From assembly GCF_902784195.1 (NCBI RefSeq), contig NZ_CACZTX010000002.1:214550-278549 (forward strand): a stretch of 64,000 nucleotides of DNA. Reading direction: 5' to 3'. The position numbers were made by a program, and so were the translations under genes. Of this stretch, positions 25,197-34,302 are shown in pieces. The DNA is from an uncultured Methanobrevibacter sp. (GTDB taxonomy: Archaea; Methanobacteriota; Methanobacteria; Methanobacteriales; Methanobacteriaceae). The notes under the pieces were generated by a model. That model was not told where the DNA came from. It did not search any database and was given only the letters and a program-made list of their open reading frames with translations. Position 1 is the first letter of the stretch, and each line of letters starts with the position of its first letter.

Positions 25197-26677
25197 TGTC
25201 ATTCACTGTAGAAAGAAAATTGGAAATTTGCAAACAGAGCAATGATAGGCCTGGATGCTGTTGGTATTTATGTGACAATCCCCACAAATCATCATGTAAA
25301 AACTGTTACAGTTGCTATTCAAATTGTCCTCATGGAGTATATGAGGTAATCAATGATGAACCATTGCCAATACATCAGGAAAATTGTGTAGGATGTAAAA
25401 TCTGTGAGGAGATGTGCCCAACACATGCAATATATGTCAGACCTCTTGTTGATGAAGGCAGAGGTGTATGGTCAAATTCAACAATGGTTGAAATCAAACG
25501 TAAAAGTCAAACAGGAGCATATAAGGTTAGAGGTTGTGGGCTCACTAGAAGAATCCCAACATTCGATGACTTAAGCATATTGCCTGCACAGGTTTCAAGG
25601 CCACCAATAGACTCCTATAGGGAAACATGCAAGACTTCAGTGGTTCTTGGAGACAGGTTTGCAGAAAATCCAATCGAAATAGACACTCCTATTATGATTG
25701 GGGCAATGTCTTTTGGCGCATTAAGCAAGGAAGCGAAAATAGCATTGGCAATTGGAAGCAGCAAGGTAGGCACAATCACAAATACTGGTGAAGGGGGAAT
25801 GCTTCCTGAAGAAAGGCATTATGCAGACAAATTGATTGCTCAATATGCATCAGGCCGTTTTGGAGTTTCAGCAAGTTATCTCAACAATGCAGAAGCTGTT
25901 GAAATAAAAATAGGGCAAGGTGCAAAATCAGGTATGGGAGGACATTTGCTTTCCCATAAGGTAACTGCAGAAGTTGCTAGAGTCAGAAATATTCCAGAGG
26001 GAACCTCTGCATTAAGTCCTGCAAGACATATGGACATTGTAGGGCCTGAGGATTTAGGTATGAAAATCAACCAATTAAGGGAAATCACTGACTGGAAAGT
26101 GCCTATCATTGTGAAATTTGCATCCGGTAGAGTGGAACAGGATGTAAAGATTGCAGCAAAGGCAGGTGCAGATATAATTGTAGTTGATGGTATGCAAGGG
26201 GGAACAGGTGCGGGCCCTGAAGTGGTTACAGAACATGCAGGTATTCCTACAATAGAAGCTATTGTAAAGGCGGATGATGCTCTTAAGGACATTAATTTAA
26301 GAAGTGAAGTAAGCCTTGTCGCTGCTGGTGGAATAAGATCAGGTGCTGATGTTGCAAAAGCCATTGCTTTAGGGGCAGATGCGGTTTATATAGCTACCTC
26401 TGCATTGATTTCCATAGGTTGTAAGGTTTGCCAATCCTGTTCTGAGGGCATTTGCCCTAAAGGAATTGCAACACAGGATAGGGTGCTTAGAAGAAGATTA
26501 GATCCTATTAGAAAAGGTCAGCAAGTGGCAAATTATATTGAAGCAATGACTCAGGAAGTAACTTCCTTGACTCAACAGGCAGGAAATACAGATATTGAAA
26601 ACCTTGAACGTCAGGACTTGGTTGCATTGACTATGGAGGCTTCACAATTAACAGGAGTGCCAATGGTGAGAAATTAA
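25196..26677 (+). CDS. gltB: Glutamate synthase FMN-binding subunit with N-terminal ferredoxin
   Basis: Makes glutamate from 2-oxoglutarate and ammonia with electrons from an Fe-S carrier. 493 residues: two [4Fe-4S] motifs in the first 85 (CKNCYSCYSNCP and CVGCKICEEMCP), then the FMN barrel from about 150 ([63 protein letters not shown]) and the [3Fe-4S] loop CKVCQSCSEGICPKGIATQ. It overlaps the FrhB-like gene by one base. The amidotransferase and GXGXG domains are encoded by separate upstream genes. Confidence 0.92.
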   Translation: MSFTVERKLEICKQSNDRPGCCWYLCDNPHKSSCKNCYSCYSNCPHGVYEVINDEPLPIHQENCVGCKICEEMCPTHAIYVRPLVDEGRGVWSNSTMVEIKRKSQTGAYKVRGCGLTRRIPTFDDLSILPAQVSRPPIDSYRETCKTSVVLGDRFAENPIEIDTPIMIGAMSFGALSKEAKIALAIGSSKVGTITNTGEGGMLPEERHYADKLIAQYASGRFGVSASYLNNAEAVEIKIGQGAKSGMGGHLLSHKVTAEVARVRNIPEGTSALSPARHMDIVGPEDLGMKINQLREITDWKVPIIVKFASGRVEQDVKIAAKAGADIIVVDGMQGGTGAGPEVVTEHAGIPTIEAIVKADDALKDINLRSEVSLVAAGGIRSGADVAKAIALGADAVYIATSALISIGCKVCQSCSEGICPKGIATQDRVLRRRLDPIRKGQQVANYIEAMTQEVTSLTQQAGNTDIENLERQDLVALTMEASQLTGVPMVRN

Positions 26678-26698
26678 ATTTAATAAGGAGAAATTATT

Positions 26699-29341
26699 AT
26701 GGCTGCATTCGAAAGAATAAAATCAGGGATTCTGGGGCTTGATGAAGCTTTAGACAATATTCGTTTGGGAGATAATGTAGTTTGGAATGTTACAAATCTA
26801 AATGAATTCTCTTATTTTGTTGATCCTTATGTCAAACAGGCGAAAGAGGATAAGAGGAACTTGATATACATTAGGTTTGCTAATCACCCTCCATTGATTG
26901 AAATGACAGAAGATGATTTTAACCTGCTTGAAATAGAAGAGAATAATCCTGAAACTGAGTTTTGCATGATTGAACGAGATGGAATCAAGATATATAAGGT
27001 AAATCCATATAACCAATTTGAGACATTTACATTGGAAGTTCATAGAATTATTGAAAAGGAAGGGTTTGACGCATTCTATGTATTTGACTGCTTAAGTGAC
27101 CTTCAAGCTGTTTGGTCTACCGATTTGATGATGGGAAATTTCTTTAAGGTTACTTGCCCATTCCTGTTCCAATTGGATACTGTAGCATACTTCCCAATCA
27201 TTCGGGGAAGGCATTCATTTGATGCAATAGCTAAAATCCGTGAAACCACACAGCTATTCCTGAATGTACATTCAAATTCTCCTGAAGAGGTTTATGTTTC
27301 TCCACTTAAAGTATGGAACAGATATTCTCAAACAATGTTTTTGGGACATAAGTTTAACCCAAGAACAGGTTTTGTCAAGGTTTTGCAGGATGGTCAGGAA
27401 GTTAGCAAATATTATAAGACCATCAATGATTCTGATAAGCATCAAAGCGGGCAAATCCTGGACAGTTGGGAAAGATATATGCTTCAGGTTAGAATGAAGT
27501 ATGAAGAAGGCAAGAATATCGATGATGAGTGCGATAAGATTTGTGAGCTGATGATGACAAAAGATGAGAAGATGCTTTCCAAAATAAAGGAATACTTTAC
27601 TTTTGAGGATTATATCACAATCTACGATCGTCGTGTAGGAAGTGGTTTGGTAGGTGGTAAGTCCTGCGGTATGCTTCTTGCAAGAAAGATAATCGAAAAG
27701 GAGCGTCCAGACATATACAGTAATCTTGAACCGGATGATTCATTTTATATTGGCTCAGATTTATTTTACACATACATCGTTTCAAATGACCTATGGGACC
27801 TTAGAGTAAAGCAAAGAACCCCTGAAGGTTATTATAAGTATGGGAAAGAGTTGGAGGAAGCTCTTAAAAAGGGTACTTTCTCAGATGAAATCAAGAAGGG
27901 ATTCATACAGATATTGGATTATTTTGGACAGAACCCGATTATTGTAAGGTCAAGCAGTTTCCTTGAAGATGGATATGGAAATGCTTTTGCAGGAAAATAT
28001 GAATCTGTATTCTGTGTAAATAGGGGCAGTCTTGAAGAACGTTTGGCAGCATTTGAAGAAGCGGTAAAGGTGGTATATTCAAGTACCATGAACATTTCCG
28101 CTTTGGAATATAGAAAAATAAACGATTTGGATGATACCGATGAGCAAATGGCTCTTTTGGTTCAGAGAGTTTCAGGTTCCTATCATGGTGACTATTTCTT
28201 CCCAACTGCTGCAGGTGTAGGATTTTCATACAGCCCATATTCACCGCTGCCTGATATGGATAACAGCAAAGGAATGCTAAGGTTGGTAATGGGTCTTGGT
28301 ACAAAAGCTGTTGACAGGACTAAAAAGGATTATCCTAGAATAATCAATCTTGACAAGCCTGAAGTTACTATGGTGAAGGACATTAGGGAAAAGCACAGAT
28401 ATTCTCAACACTATCTGGATGTAATTGATTTAAAAGATATCAGCTTGCATGACATTCCTGTTAGTGAGGGGTTGGATGTTATTCCAAGATATGCAAAGAA
28501 AGTCCTGGTTGAACATGATCGTGAAGCTGAAAGAATGTTCCGTGACAGGGGGGAACGCCGTGAAATAGTGTTTGTAAATTGTGAGGGGCTTGTAAAAAAT
28601 CAGGAATTCATCGATGAGATGAAGGAAATCATGAATACATTGGAAACCGCTTATGATTATCCTGTGGACATAGAATATACAGTCAATGTTGGAGAGGATA
28701 ATTCATTCAATGTGAACCTATTGCAATGCAGACCTCTGCAGGTTTCAATAAACAATGAAGCCATTGAAATGCCTGAGGATAAGAACGTCTTCTTCCATAT
28801 CAAGGAATCTTCAATGGGTATGTCACGTATGAATGAAATAGATGTAATCTGTTATGTCGATCCCCATAGGTATTATGAATATCCATATGCTCAGAAAAGT
28901 TCCATCTCCCATGTAATCAATGATGTGAATGCCTATTGCAAGGAAAATGGCAAGACTGCAATTCTGATTGTTCCAGGAAGAATTGGCACATCTTCTCCGG
29001 AGTTAGGAATTCCAGTGGTCTTTGCTGACATCAGCTATTTCTCTGCAATTCTGGAGGAATCATACAGTGAAGTTGGATATATGCCTGAATTATCCTTCGG
29101 AAGCCATATGTTCCAGGACTTGGTGGAAGCAGAGATATACTATGGTGCATTGTTTGAAAATGAGAAAAAATTGGAATTCAATAAGGATATGATTTATGAT
29201 CATCAAAACATCCTAAAGGAGATAAATCCTAATCTAAGCGAGGAGATTTATGATATGATACATGTCATAGACTTTGGTGATGACAAGGCGGAATTCTATC
29301 ATGACATGAATAAGGATGAAACCTTGTGCATTTTCAATTAA
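26699..29341 (+). CDS. PEP/pyruvate-binding domain protein with KaiC-like N-terminus
   Basis: 880 residues. The N-terminal 230 resemble a RecA/KaiC fold (FERIKSGILGLDEALDNIRLGDNVVW) but the expected P-loop GxxxxGKT is replaced by NVTNLNEF, so ATP hydrolysis there is doubtful. Residues about 315-690 match the ATP-grasp domain of PEP synthase/PPDK: GSGLVGGKSCGMLLARK, IIVRSSSFLEDGYGNAFAGKYESVF and the closing LLQCRPLQVS. The phosphohistidine and PEP domains are absent; about 190 uncharacterised residues end the protein. It follows gltB by 21 bases and may share its transcript. Function unknown. Confidence 0.75.
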   Translation: MAAFERIKSGILGLDEALDNIRLGDNVVWNVTNLNEFSYFVDPYVKQAKEDKRNLIYIRFANHPPLIEMTEDDFNLLEIEENNPETEFCMIERDGIKIYKVNPYNQFETFTLEVHRIIEKEGFDAFYVFDCLSDLQAVWSTDLMMGNFFKVTCPFLFQLDTVAYFPIIRGRHSFDAIAKIRETTQLFLNVHSNSPEEVYVSPLKVWNRYSQTMFLGHKFNPRTGFVKVLQDGQEVSKYYKTINDSDKHQSGQILDSWERYMLQVRMKYEEGKNIDDECDKICELMMTKDEKMLSKIKEYFTFEDYITIYDRRVGSGLVGGKSCGMLLARKIIEKERPDIYSNLEPDDSFYIGSDLFYTYIVSNDLWDLRVKQRTPEGYYKYGKELEEALKKGTFSDEIKKGFIQILDYFGQNPIIVRSSSFLEDGYGNAFAGKYESVFCVNRGSLEERLAAFEEAVKVVYSSTMNISALEYRKINDLDDTDEQMALLVQRVSGSYHGDYFFPTAAGVGFSYSPYSPLPDMDNSKGMLRLVMGLGTKAVDRTKKDYPRIINLDKPEVTMVKDIREKHRYSQHYLDVIDLKDISLHDIPVSEGLDVIPRYAKKVLVEHDREAERMFRDRGERREIVFVNCEGLVKNQEFIDEMKEIMNTLETAYDYPVDIEYTVNVGEDNSFNVNLLQCRPLQVSINNEAIEMPEDKNVFFHIKESSMGMSRMNEIDVICYVDPHRYYEYPYAQKSSISHVINDVNAYCKENGKTAILIVPGRIGTSSPELGIPVVFADISYFSAILEESYSEVGYMPELSFGSHMFQDLVEAEIYYGALFENEKKLEFNKDMIYDHQNILKEINPNLSEEIYDMIHVIDFGDDKAEFYHDMNKDETLCIFN

Positions 29342-29351
29342 AAATTGGGAA

Positions 29352-29426
29352 TGCAAATAAAATTCATATTTGAAAACATTAATTGTTTTCGGGCAGGTGG
29401 GAGGGACATATGCCTTTTTATTTGCA
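29352..29426. ncRNA. Three-way-junction structure in a convergent gap
   Basis: TGCAAATAAAA (29352-29362) pairs perfectly with TTTTATTTGCA (29416-29426). The stem encloses the hairpin GAAAACA/TGTTTTC (29372-29378 / 29384-29390) and the arm GGCA...TGCC (29392-29395 / 29411-29414), whose loop is unusually G-rich (GGTGGGAGGGAC). It lies between convergent genes, so either strand may be transcribed. Could be a bidirectional terminator or a small RNA. Confidence 0.45.
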
Positions 29427-29479
29427 ATAGTTCTTTTTGCACAAAAAAAGATTTGTAAAATAAAATCAAAACATAGGAC

Positions 29480-29550
29480 AAAATGTGATTAGTGGCCCTA
29501 TCTGGATTTTTAGAGTTTATTTTTTCAGGTAGGGTTATTTTTCACATTTT
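29480..29550. terminator. Long hairpin between convergent genes
   Basis: AAAATGTGA (29480-29488) pairs with TCACATTTT (29542-29550), and inside it CCCTATCTG (29496-29504) pairs with CAGGTAGGG (29526-29534, one G-U). T residues follow on the plus strand. Placed between the PEP-binding gene and a minus-strand gene, it is probably a bidirectional terminator. Confidence 0.6.
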
Positions 29551-29637
29551 TTTTAAAAAATTAGCTTCATCTATTTTTTATCCTAATAATTATTATCAGA
29601 GGGCAGTTTTTTTATTTCAATTAAAAAAAGTTAGGGA

Positions 29638-30195
29638 TTAAATTCTTTCGTAGGAATCCCCATCTACTTTGTAAACTGGTTTTAAGATTTTAAATGTTTG
29701 AATTACATCAACAAAAGACTTTACAGCTACTTGATCCCTATTGTTTTTGGTGTACAATTCAAGGGAGTATAGGTTGTTGTCCTTTAAGATAGCGTATTGC
29801 TCTATTTCCAATCCTTCTTTAGTGAGATATATGACATCCCAAATTCCATAATTGTCAAAGTTTTCCATTCCAGATTGTTGGATTTCACATTCCTTTGATT
29901 TCAAGTCTGTTTCTACAAGTTCCTTTAACTCTTCAACAGTGTTTGCCAAACAAGGTTGTGTGGATATTTTTACAATTGCATTGTTGGTTTTATTCAATAA
30001 TACAAGATGGGTGAATTCATCTTCTTCCTCACTTTTCATCTCTTGCCATAAGAATGGGTATTCCAAGTAGAAGTATCCGTTGTTATATCCTTTTTTCATT
30101 TGTCTTAAGGTCTCTTCAGCACTAAGTGTCTTTGGCTCTCCCTTTTCATCATTTCCTAATTCAAGTACAAATCTATCCTTATTTCCTTTTACCAT
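29638..30195 (-). CDS. Uncharacterised protein, possibly DcrB/PsbP-like
   Basis: 185-residue protein without a signal peptide or membrane segment. The C-terminal half (IWDVIYLTKEGLEIEQYAILKDNNLYSLELYTKNNRDQVAVKSFVDVIQTFKIL) has the alternating strand-helix pattern ending in a hydrophobic helix seen in DcrB/PsbP/Mog1-fold proteins; this is a pattern impression only. A single gene, convergent with the PEP-binding gene. The start is the ATG at 30195, with no clear alternative. Confidence 0.6.
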   Translation of the reverse strand: MVKGNKDRFVLELGNDEKGEPKTLSAEETLRQMKKGYNNGYFYLEYPFLWQEMKSEEEDEFTHLVLLNKTNNAIVKISTQPCLANTVEELKELVETDLKSKECEIQQSGMENFDNYGIWDVIYLTKEGLEIEQYAILKDNNLYSLELYTKNNRDQVAVKSFVDVIQTFKILKPVYKVDGDSYERI

Positions 30196-30517
30196 TTAAA
30201 TCACAATCATTATTTTTAATCTAATATTTTTATAATAAATTTTTTTATTTTTTAAGTAAATTAATTTTATAATTATATTATACTTCTTCTAATATAATTT
30301 ATCAATTTATCATTAATTAATTTATTGTAATTCTTAAACTTCATTGAATTTTTAAATTCCATTGAATTTTTAAACTTCATTGTAATTCTTAACCTTCTTT
30401 AAGATAAATTTATATGTTTTTAAAATGTTATATTGTATTAATAAGATAACGTTTAAGATAATCTTTTAAGATAATGTTTGATAATGTTTTTTTAAAATAT
30501 TTTAGGTTTTTGATACT
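30196..30517. other. Divergent intergenic region with four tandem repeats
   Basis: Contains four tandem 18-19-base copies of ATTGAATTTTTAAACTTC-like sequence at 30324-30342, 30343-30360, 30361-30378 and 30379-30397, then GATAA-rich strings up to the start at 30518. No gene is seen. The repeats may be operator sites for either divergent gene. Confidence 0.6.
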
Positions 30518-31030
30518 ATGGGAAGATTAGGTTTTTTATTCAATCCGGACGGAAACATGCCTAAAGGTGAGATTAAATCAAGAGATGTGGAATTTGATTT
30601 CTTAGGATTATTGACTGAAAGCATTGGTGGAAATGATAATAAATCCAATGGGGCAATCAAGTTGGATGAGGATTCCATTTACATAGAATTGAGAAGCAGA
30701 TTTAACGGAAAGGTCAAGGATGCATTTGAAATATCTTATGATGATTTGAATGCAGATGACATTGATAGGGTAGCTGACAATAAGGTTCAATTGAATTTAG
30801 AGGATAAGACTATTCAACTTAAGACATTGGATCATGATATGTTAAGTAATTTTGAAACCAAGTTGAAGAACAAGTTAAACACAGGATCATTTGTACCTGA
30901 AGAGGAAAAAATAAGGCATGTAATTGCTGATATTCCTGCAGAGATAAGGAAATATCATGATCTATTGAAGGATGGAATAATAACTGCAGAGGAATTTGAA
31001 AAGAAGAAAAAGGAATTATTGAATAACTGA
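30518..31030 (+). CDS. Uncharacterised protein with PH-like domain and SHOCT tail
   Basis: 170 residues. The middle (DSIYIELRSRFNGKVKDAFEISYDDL, VQLNLEDKTIQLKTLDHDMLSNFETKLKNKL) looks like a bacterial PH-type barrel with a closing helix. The last 30 residues (IRKYHDLLKDGIITAEEFEKKKKELLNN) are a SHOCT module, a short oligomerisation element common in prokaryotic proteins of unknown role. No membrane segment. It stands alone after the tandem repeats. Confidence 0.7.
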   Translation: MGRLGFLFNPDGNMPKGEIKSRDVEFDFLGLLTESIGGNDNKSNGAIKLDEDSIYIELRSRFNGKVKDAFEISYDDLNADDIDRVADNKVQLNLEDKTIQLKTLDHDMLSNFETKLKNKLNTGSFVPEEEKIRHVIADIPAEIRKYHDLLKDGIITAEEFEKKKKELLNN

Positions 31031-31087
31031 TTCCATATTTTTATAAGTGATTCCCTATTTTTATTTACCTCAATCTTTGGTGATACT

Positions 31088-31930
31088 ATGGAAATAAAGT
31101 CTATACCTGAAATAATCAAGGAAATGAATTATTTGGTTAAAGAAGAGAAATATGATGAAGCCTATCAGTTTGCAAAGGAAAACATAAATTTGAATAAGGA
31201 CTATGTTGAAGGCGAATACATATTCAAAAATCTTCTTGAAGAGCTTTTATTCCAAATCACTATCAAAAAAGAGATTAAAAGAAAATATCCTTTAATGCTT
31301 GACTATTCCACATTGTACTCCAATTATGGGGATGTATTATTGCATTTCAATGAGTATGAAAATGCCCTAAAATCTTTTAAATTATCTTATAATTACAATC
31401 CTGTAAATGTAAAGGCTATTTTTGGATTGTGTGAACTTTATAGAATTGAAAAGAATTGGGATGAGTTTTATAATCTCACTATTCAATCCTTCAAATATGA
31501 TTACTCTCTAGATGATCTTTCCAAAGCATTTGAAAACCTGTCTTTATATTACTTGAATGAGTTTAAAGAGTCTAACGATAATGAAAATCTTAAATTAGCT
31601 GTTTATTTGGAGAGATTAGCTGAATATCATGGTGGTTCTATCGATTTCAATGAAAAAACAGCTATTGAATTTGATGATGATGCTTTGAGTGAATATGATC
31701 AAAGCATAGATGAGATAAAGGAGTATCTCAAATCAAAAGGATTGCCATATGGCCCTAGCATTGAAGTTATTACAATATGCAAGAACCTTGGATTCCAATT
31801 GGATGAGGATAAAAAAGTGGTTCCTGCATTGTTCTATTTTAATATAGCATATGATTTAACCAATGATCCTGCAATTAAGGATGTCATTGATGATTTGAAT
31901 GCAAAAGTAGAGCGAAGATTGGATGAATAA
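31088..31930 (+). CDS. TPR-like uncharacterised protein
   Basis: 280 residues, almost entirely helical. Tetratricopeptide-like pairs are visible: YGDVLLHFNEYENALKSFKLSYNYNPVNVKAIFGLCELYRIEKNWDEFYNLTIQSFKYD (about residues 79-137). It is acidic, cytoplasmic, with no signal peptide. A role as a protein-interaction scaffold is inferred. It begins 57 bases after the SHOCT protein and may be co-transcribed. Confidence 0.7.
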   Translation: MEIKSIPEIIKEMNYLVKEEKYDEAYQFAKENINLNKDYVEGEYIFKNLLEELLFQITIKKEIKRKYPLMLDYSTLYSNYGDVLLHFNEYENALKSFKLSYNYNPVNVKAIFGLCELYRIEKNWDEFYNLTIQSFKYDYSLDDLSKAFENLSLYYLNEFKESNDNENLKLAVYLERLAEYHGGSIDFNEKTAIEFDDDALSEYDQSIDEIKEYLKSKGLPYGPSIEVITICKNLGFQLDEDKKVVPALFYFNIAYDLTNDPAIKDVIDDLNAKVERRLDE

Positions 31931-32170
31931 CTGTATGTTATAACTGTAATGTTCAAAATTTATCATTTTTTTCATTTTTCATTCGGTCAAAATGATTTTT
32001 TATAGAAATTTTTTCCTTTTCAATATTAAAAAAATACAATTTTAAGTTCTCATATATAAAGTTTACTATAAATTCTTAAAAAATCTTTAAATATCATTAA
32101 ATCTAATATTATTTTGTGGCTATGATTTGGAGTTCAAGTCTATTTTTTTACAAATTGTGGTCTAATAATA
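31931..32170. other. A/T-rich spacer
   Basis: T-rich spacer after the TPR-like gene. No gene is seen. A fragment GTGGCTATGATTTGGAGTTC near 32115 is richer in G than its surroundings but forms no convincing fold. Confidence 0.4.
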
Positions 32171-32175
32171 CAAAG

Positions 32176-32241
32176 CTTTATATACTATTAATTACTTATA
32201 TTTTTATATCAGTGAATTATATATTAGACAGTACTATGTCT
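32176..32241 (+). promoter_or_regulatory. tRNA-Ser promoter and leader
   Basis: CTTTATATACT at 32176-32186 is a canonical archaeal TATA box about 25-30 bases ahead of a likely start near 32208. The roughly 50-base leader holds a small hairpin AGACA/TGTCT (32226-32230 / 32237-32241) before the tRNA at 32258. Confidence 0.7.
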
Positions 32242-32257
32242 GATATGTTACTAGATT

Positions 32258-32342
32258 GCCGAGATAGTCTAGCCTGGTAAGGCGCGGGACTGGAAATCCC
32301 GTGAGGGTTCACCTCGCCTGGGTTCAAATCCCAGTCTCGGCG
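32258..32342 (+). tRNA. tRNA-Ser, anticodon GGA
   Basis: 85-base class II tRNA. Acceptor stem GCCGAGA (32258-32264) pairs with TCTCGGC (32335-32341), discriminator G at 32342. The anticodon arm reads CGGGA-CTGGAAA-TCCCG with anticodon GGA, which decodes UCC/UCU. The extra arm (GAGGGTTCACCTC) is long, as required for serine, and the T arm has GGGTTCAAATCCC. CCA is not encoded. There is no intron. Confidence 0.95.
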
Positions 32343-32804
32343 TTTATTAGTGTATAGCAATTTAATATAATTCTATTTAATAGGATTATTATTAATGATA
32401 ATATCACTTTTATCAAATTATCATTAAGGTAAATCCGATTCAAATAAGCTTTACGAATTGGATTTATTTAGTTTGCTTTTTTTTAATTAGTTAAATTATA
32501 ATCTAGCTATGGCTTTAAAAGTTTATTAGTAATTTATTGAGTATTAAGTTACTCTATCTTTTAGTAAGCTGAGCGTAGTTATTATTTAATTAGAATTATT
32601 AAATGTGCTTGAAACTGATATGAACTCTTGGTTAGCATTGGTGAAATGGCTTGAATAATTTTAAGTCAATTGGACTATTGCTAGACTAAGTTTTACATTG
32701 TTGAAAAAACTGTGCTTTAAAATAAAGCATTCGAATCCGCTAAATTTTTTAATTAACGTCTCGTGGGTTCGCTCCAAAAAAAAAATAATATGGAGGTTAC
32801 TTTA
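32343..32804 (+). promoter_or_regulatory. Structured leader region of the S13-S4-S11 operon
   Basis: 460 bases between the tRNA and rps13. A hairpin AAATCC..ATTC / GAAT..GGATTT near 32432-32466 followed by TTTTTTTT (about 32479-32486) probably terminates the tRNA transcript. After it come several small hairpins: GAGTA/TACTC (about 32539-32554), ATTTAAT/ATTAAAT (about 32583-32603), AGCATT/AATgGCT (about 32634-32652) and GCTTTA/TAAAGC (about 32714-32728). The stretch is richer in G and C than usual spacers. Could be a long regulatory leader or an unrecognised RNA. Confidence 0.45.
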
Positions 32805-33254
32805 ATGGAAGACGACTTTAAGCACTTAGTGCGTATATCCAGAAAGGACGTAGATGGTAACAAAACTATCCAACATGCTTTAACTGAAATTAAAGGTATT
32901 GGATTATCCTTATCTAGATCTATCTGTCTTACCTTAGGTTTAAATACTGATGACCAAATCGGTTACATCTCTGAAGAAGATGTTTCTAAAATTGAAGCAC
33001 TCTTAGAAAATCCACAAGAATACAATATTCCTGATTGGATGTTAAACAGACGTAACGATTACGCTACTGGTGACGACCTTCATTTGATTGAATCTGACCT
33101 TGACATGACTTTAAGAGATGATTTAAACAGAATGAAAAAGACCAGAAGCTACAAAGGTAGAAGACACGAAGTTGGTTTACCAGTTAGAGGACAAAGAACT
33201 AAATCTACTTTCAGACACAGTTCTACTGTCGGTGTAAGTCGTAGAAGAAGATAA
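32805..33254 (+). CDS. rps13: Ribosomal protein S13 (uS13)
   Basis: Small-subunit head protein S13, 149 residues. The frame is open from upstream, but GGAGG (32792-32796) points to ATG 32805, giving [20 protein letters not shown]. Signature parts are [17 protein letters not shown] and the C-terminal [34 protein letters not shown]. It is the first gene of the S13-S4-S11-rpoD cluster. Confidence 0.95.
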   Translation: MEDDFKHLVRISRKDVDGNKTIQHALTEIKGIGLSLSRSICLTLGLNTDDQIGYISEEDVSKIEALLENPQEYNIPDWMLNRRNDYATGDDLHLIESDLDMTLRDDLNRMKKTRSYKGRRHEVGLPVRGQRTKSTFRHSSTVGVSRRRR

Positions 33255-33349
33255 TTTCATCTTTTATTGCACTTAGGTAAACTTGATAGATTATTACGAA
33301 ATTTTATAATAAATTTATGATTATTATATGAAGATAAGGAGATGTGATT

Positions 33350-33886
33350 ATGGGACATCCAAGAAAAGCAAGGAAAAAGTATGATACACCACCTCATCCT
33401 TGGAATGCAGAAAGAATTAAAACTGAAAATAAATTAATGTCTAAATACGGCTTAAAAAACAAAAAGGAAATTTGGAAAGCTGATACTTTAGTTAGAAAAT
33501 ACAGTAGGGAAGCAAGATACTTACTCGGTTTCTCTCAAGATCAAGTAAAAGTTGAAACTGAAGAATTATTAGGACACTTGAAAAGATCAGGAATCCTTGA
33601 TGAAAACGCTCACTTAGAAAACATTCTTGATTTAACTGTTGAAGATATTTTAAGAAGAAGATTACAAACTATAGTTTTCCAAAAAGGTTTAGCTCGTACT
33701 GCTAAAGAAGCAAGAATGTTTGTAGTACACGGACACATTGCTTTAAACGGTAAGAAATTAAATTCTCCAAGTTATGTAGTTAAAAGAGGAGAAGAAGAAG
33801 CAGTTGGTTTCTACCACTCTTCCCCAGTAGCTAAACAGATTGAAGAATACAACAAAGCAGCAACTCAAGCTGGAGAAAATCAATAA
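33350..33886 (+). CDS. rps4: Ribosomal protein S4 (uS4)
   Basis: Small-subunit assembly protein S4, 178 residues. GTG 33344 also opens the frame, but AAGGAG (33336-33341) is 8 bases before ATG 33350, which gives [19 protein letters not shown] as in other archaea. The S4 RNA-binding domain is at [43 protein letters not shown]. It lies between S13 and S11 as usual. Confidence 0.96.
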   Translation: MGHPRKARKKYDTPPHPWNAERIKTENKLMSKYGLKNKKEIWKADTLVRKYSREARYLLGFSQDQVKVETEELLGHLKRSGILDENAHLENILDLTVEDILRRRLQTIVFQKGLARTAKEARMFVVHGHIALNGKKLNSPSYVVKRGEEEAVGFYHSSPVAKQIEEYNKAATQAGENQ

Positions 33887-33897
33887 GGTGTGTAATT

Positions 33898-34290
33898 ATG
33901 GCAAAAGACGAAAAATGGGGAATAGCTAATATTTATTCATCCTTTAATAATACTATCTTAACTGTAACTGATATTACCGGAGCAGAAACTATCTGTCAAT
34001 GGTCTGGTGGTAAAGTAGTTCGTGCAGACAGACAACAATCCTCTCCTTTTGCAGCTATGGAAGCAGCAAACAGAGCAGCTGAAGATGCAAAAGAAAAAGG
34101 TTTTGTCGGATTACATATTAGAGTAAGAGCTCCTGGTGGAAATGGTCCTAGAAGTCCAGGTCCTGGTGCACAAGCAACCATTCGTGCATTAGCAAGAGCT
34201 GGAATCAAAATTGGTAAAATTGAAGATATCACTCCTATACCTCATGATGGTACTGGAAGACCAGGCGGTAAAAGAGGAAGAAGAGTATAA
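33898..34290 (+). CDS. rps11: Ribosomal protein S11 (uS11)
   Basis: Small-subunit platform protein S11, 130 residues. It contains [27 protein letters not shown] and the C-terminal [55 protein letters not shown], which is nearly invariant in archaea. The gene starts 11 bases after rps4 behind AAGGTG. Confidence 0.97.
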   Translation: MAKDEKWGIANIYSSFNNTILTVTDITGAETICQWSGGKVVRADRQQSSPFAAMEAANRAAEDAKEKGFVGLHIRVRAPGGNGPRSPGPGAQATIRALARAGIKIGKIEDITPIPHDGTGRPGGKRGRRV

Positions 34291-34302
34291 GAAGGGTTTA
34301 AT

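Noticed and set aside
32720..32780. tRNA-like remnant (CATTCGAATCC and GGGTTCGCTCC) before rps13
   Set aside because: No acceptor or anticodon stem can be paired; the strings are short and isolated.
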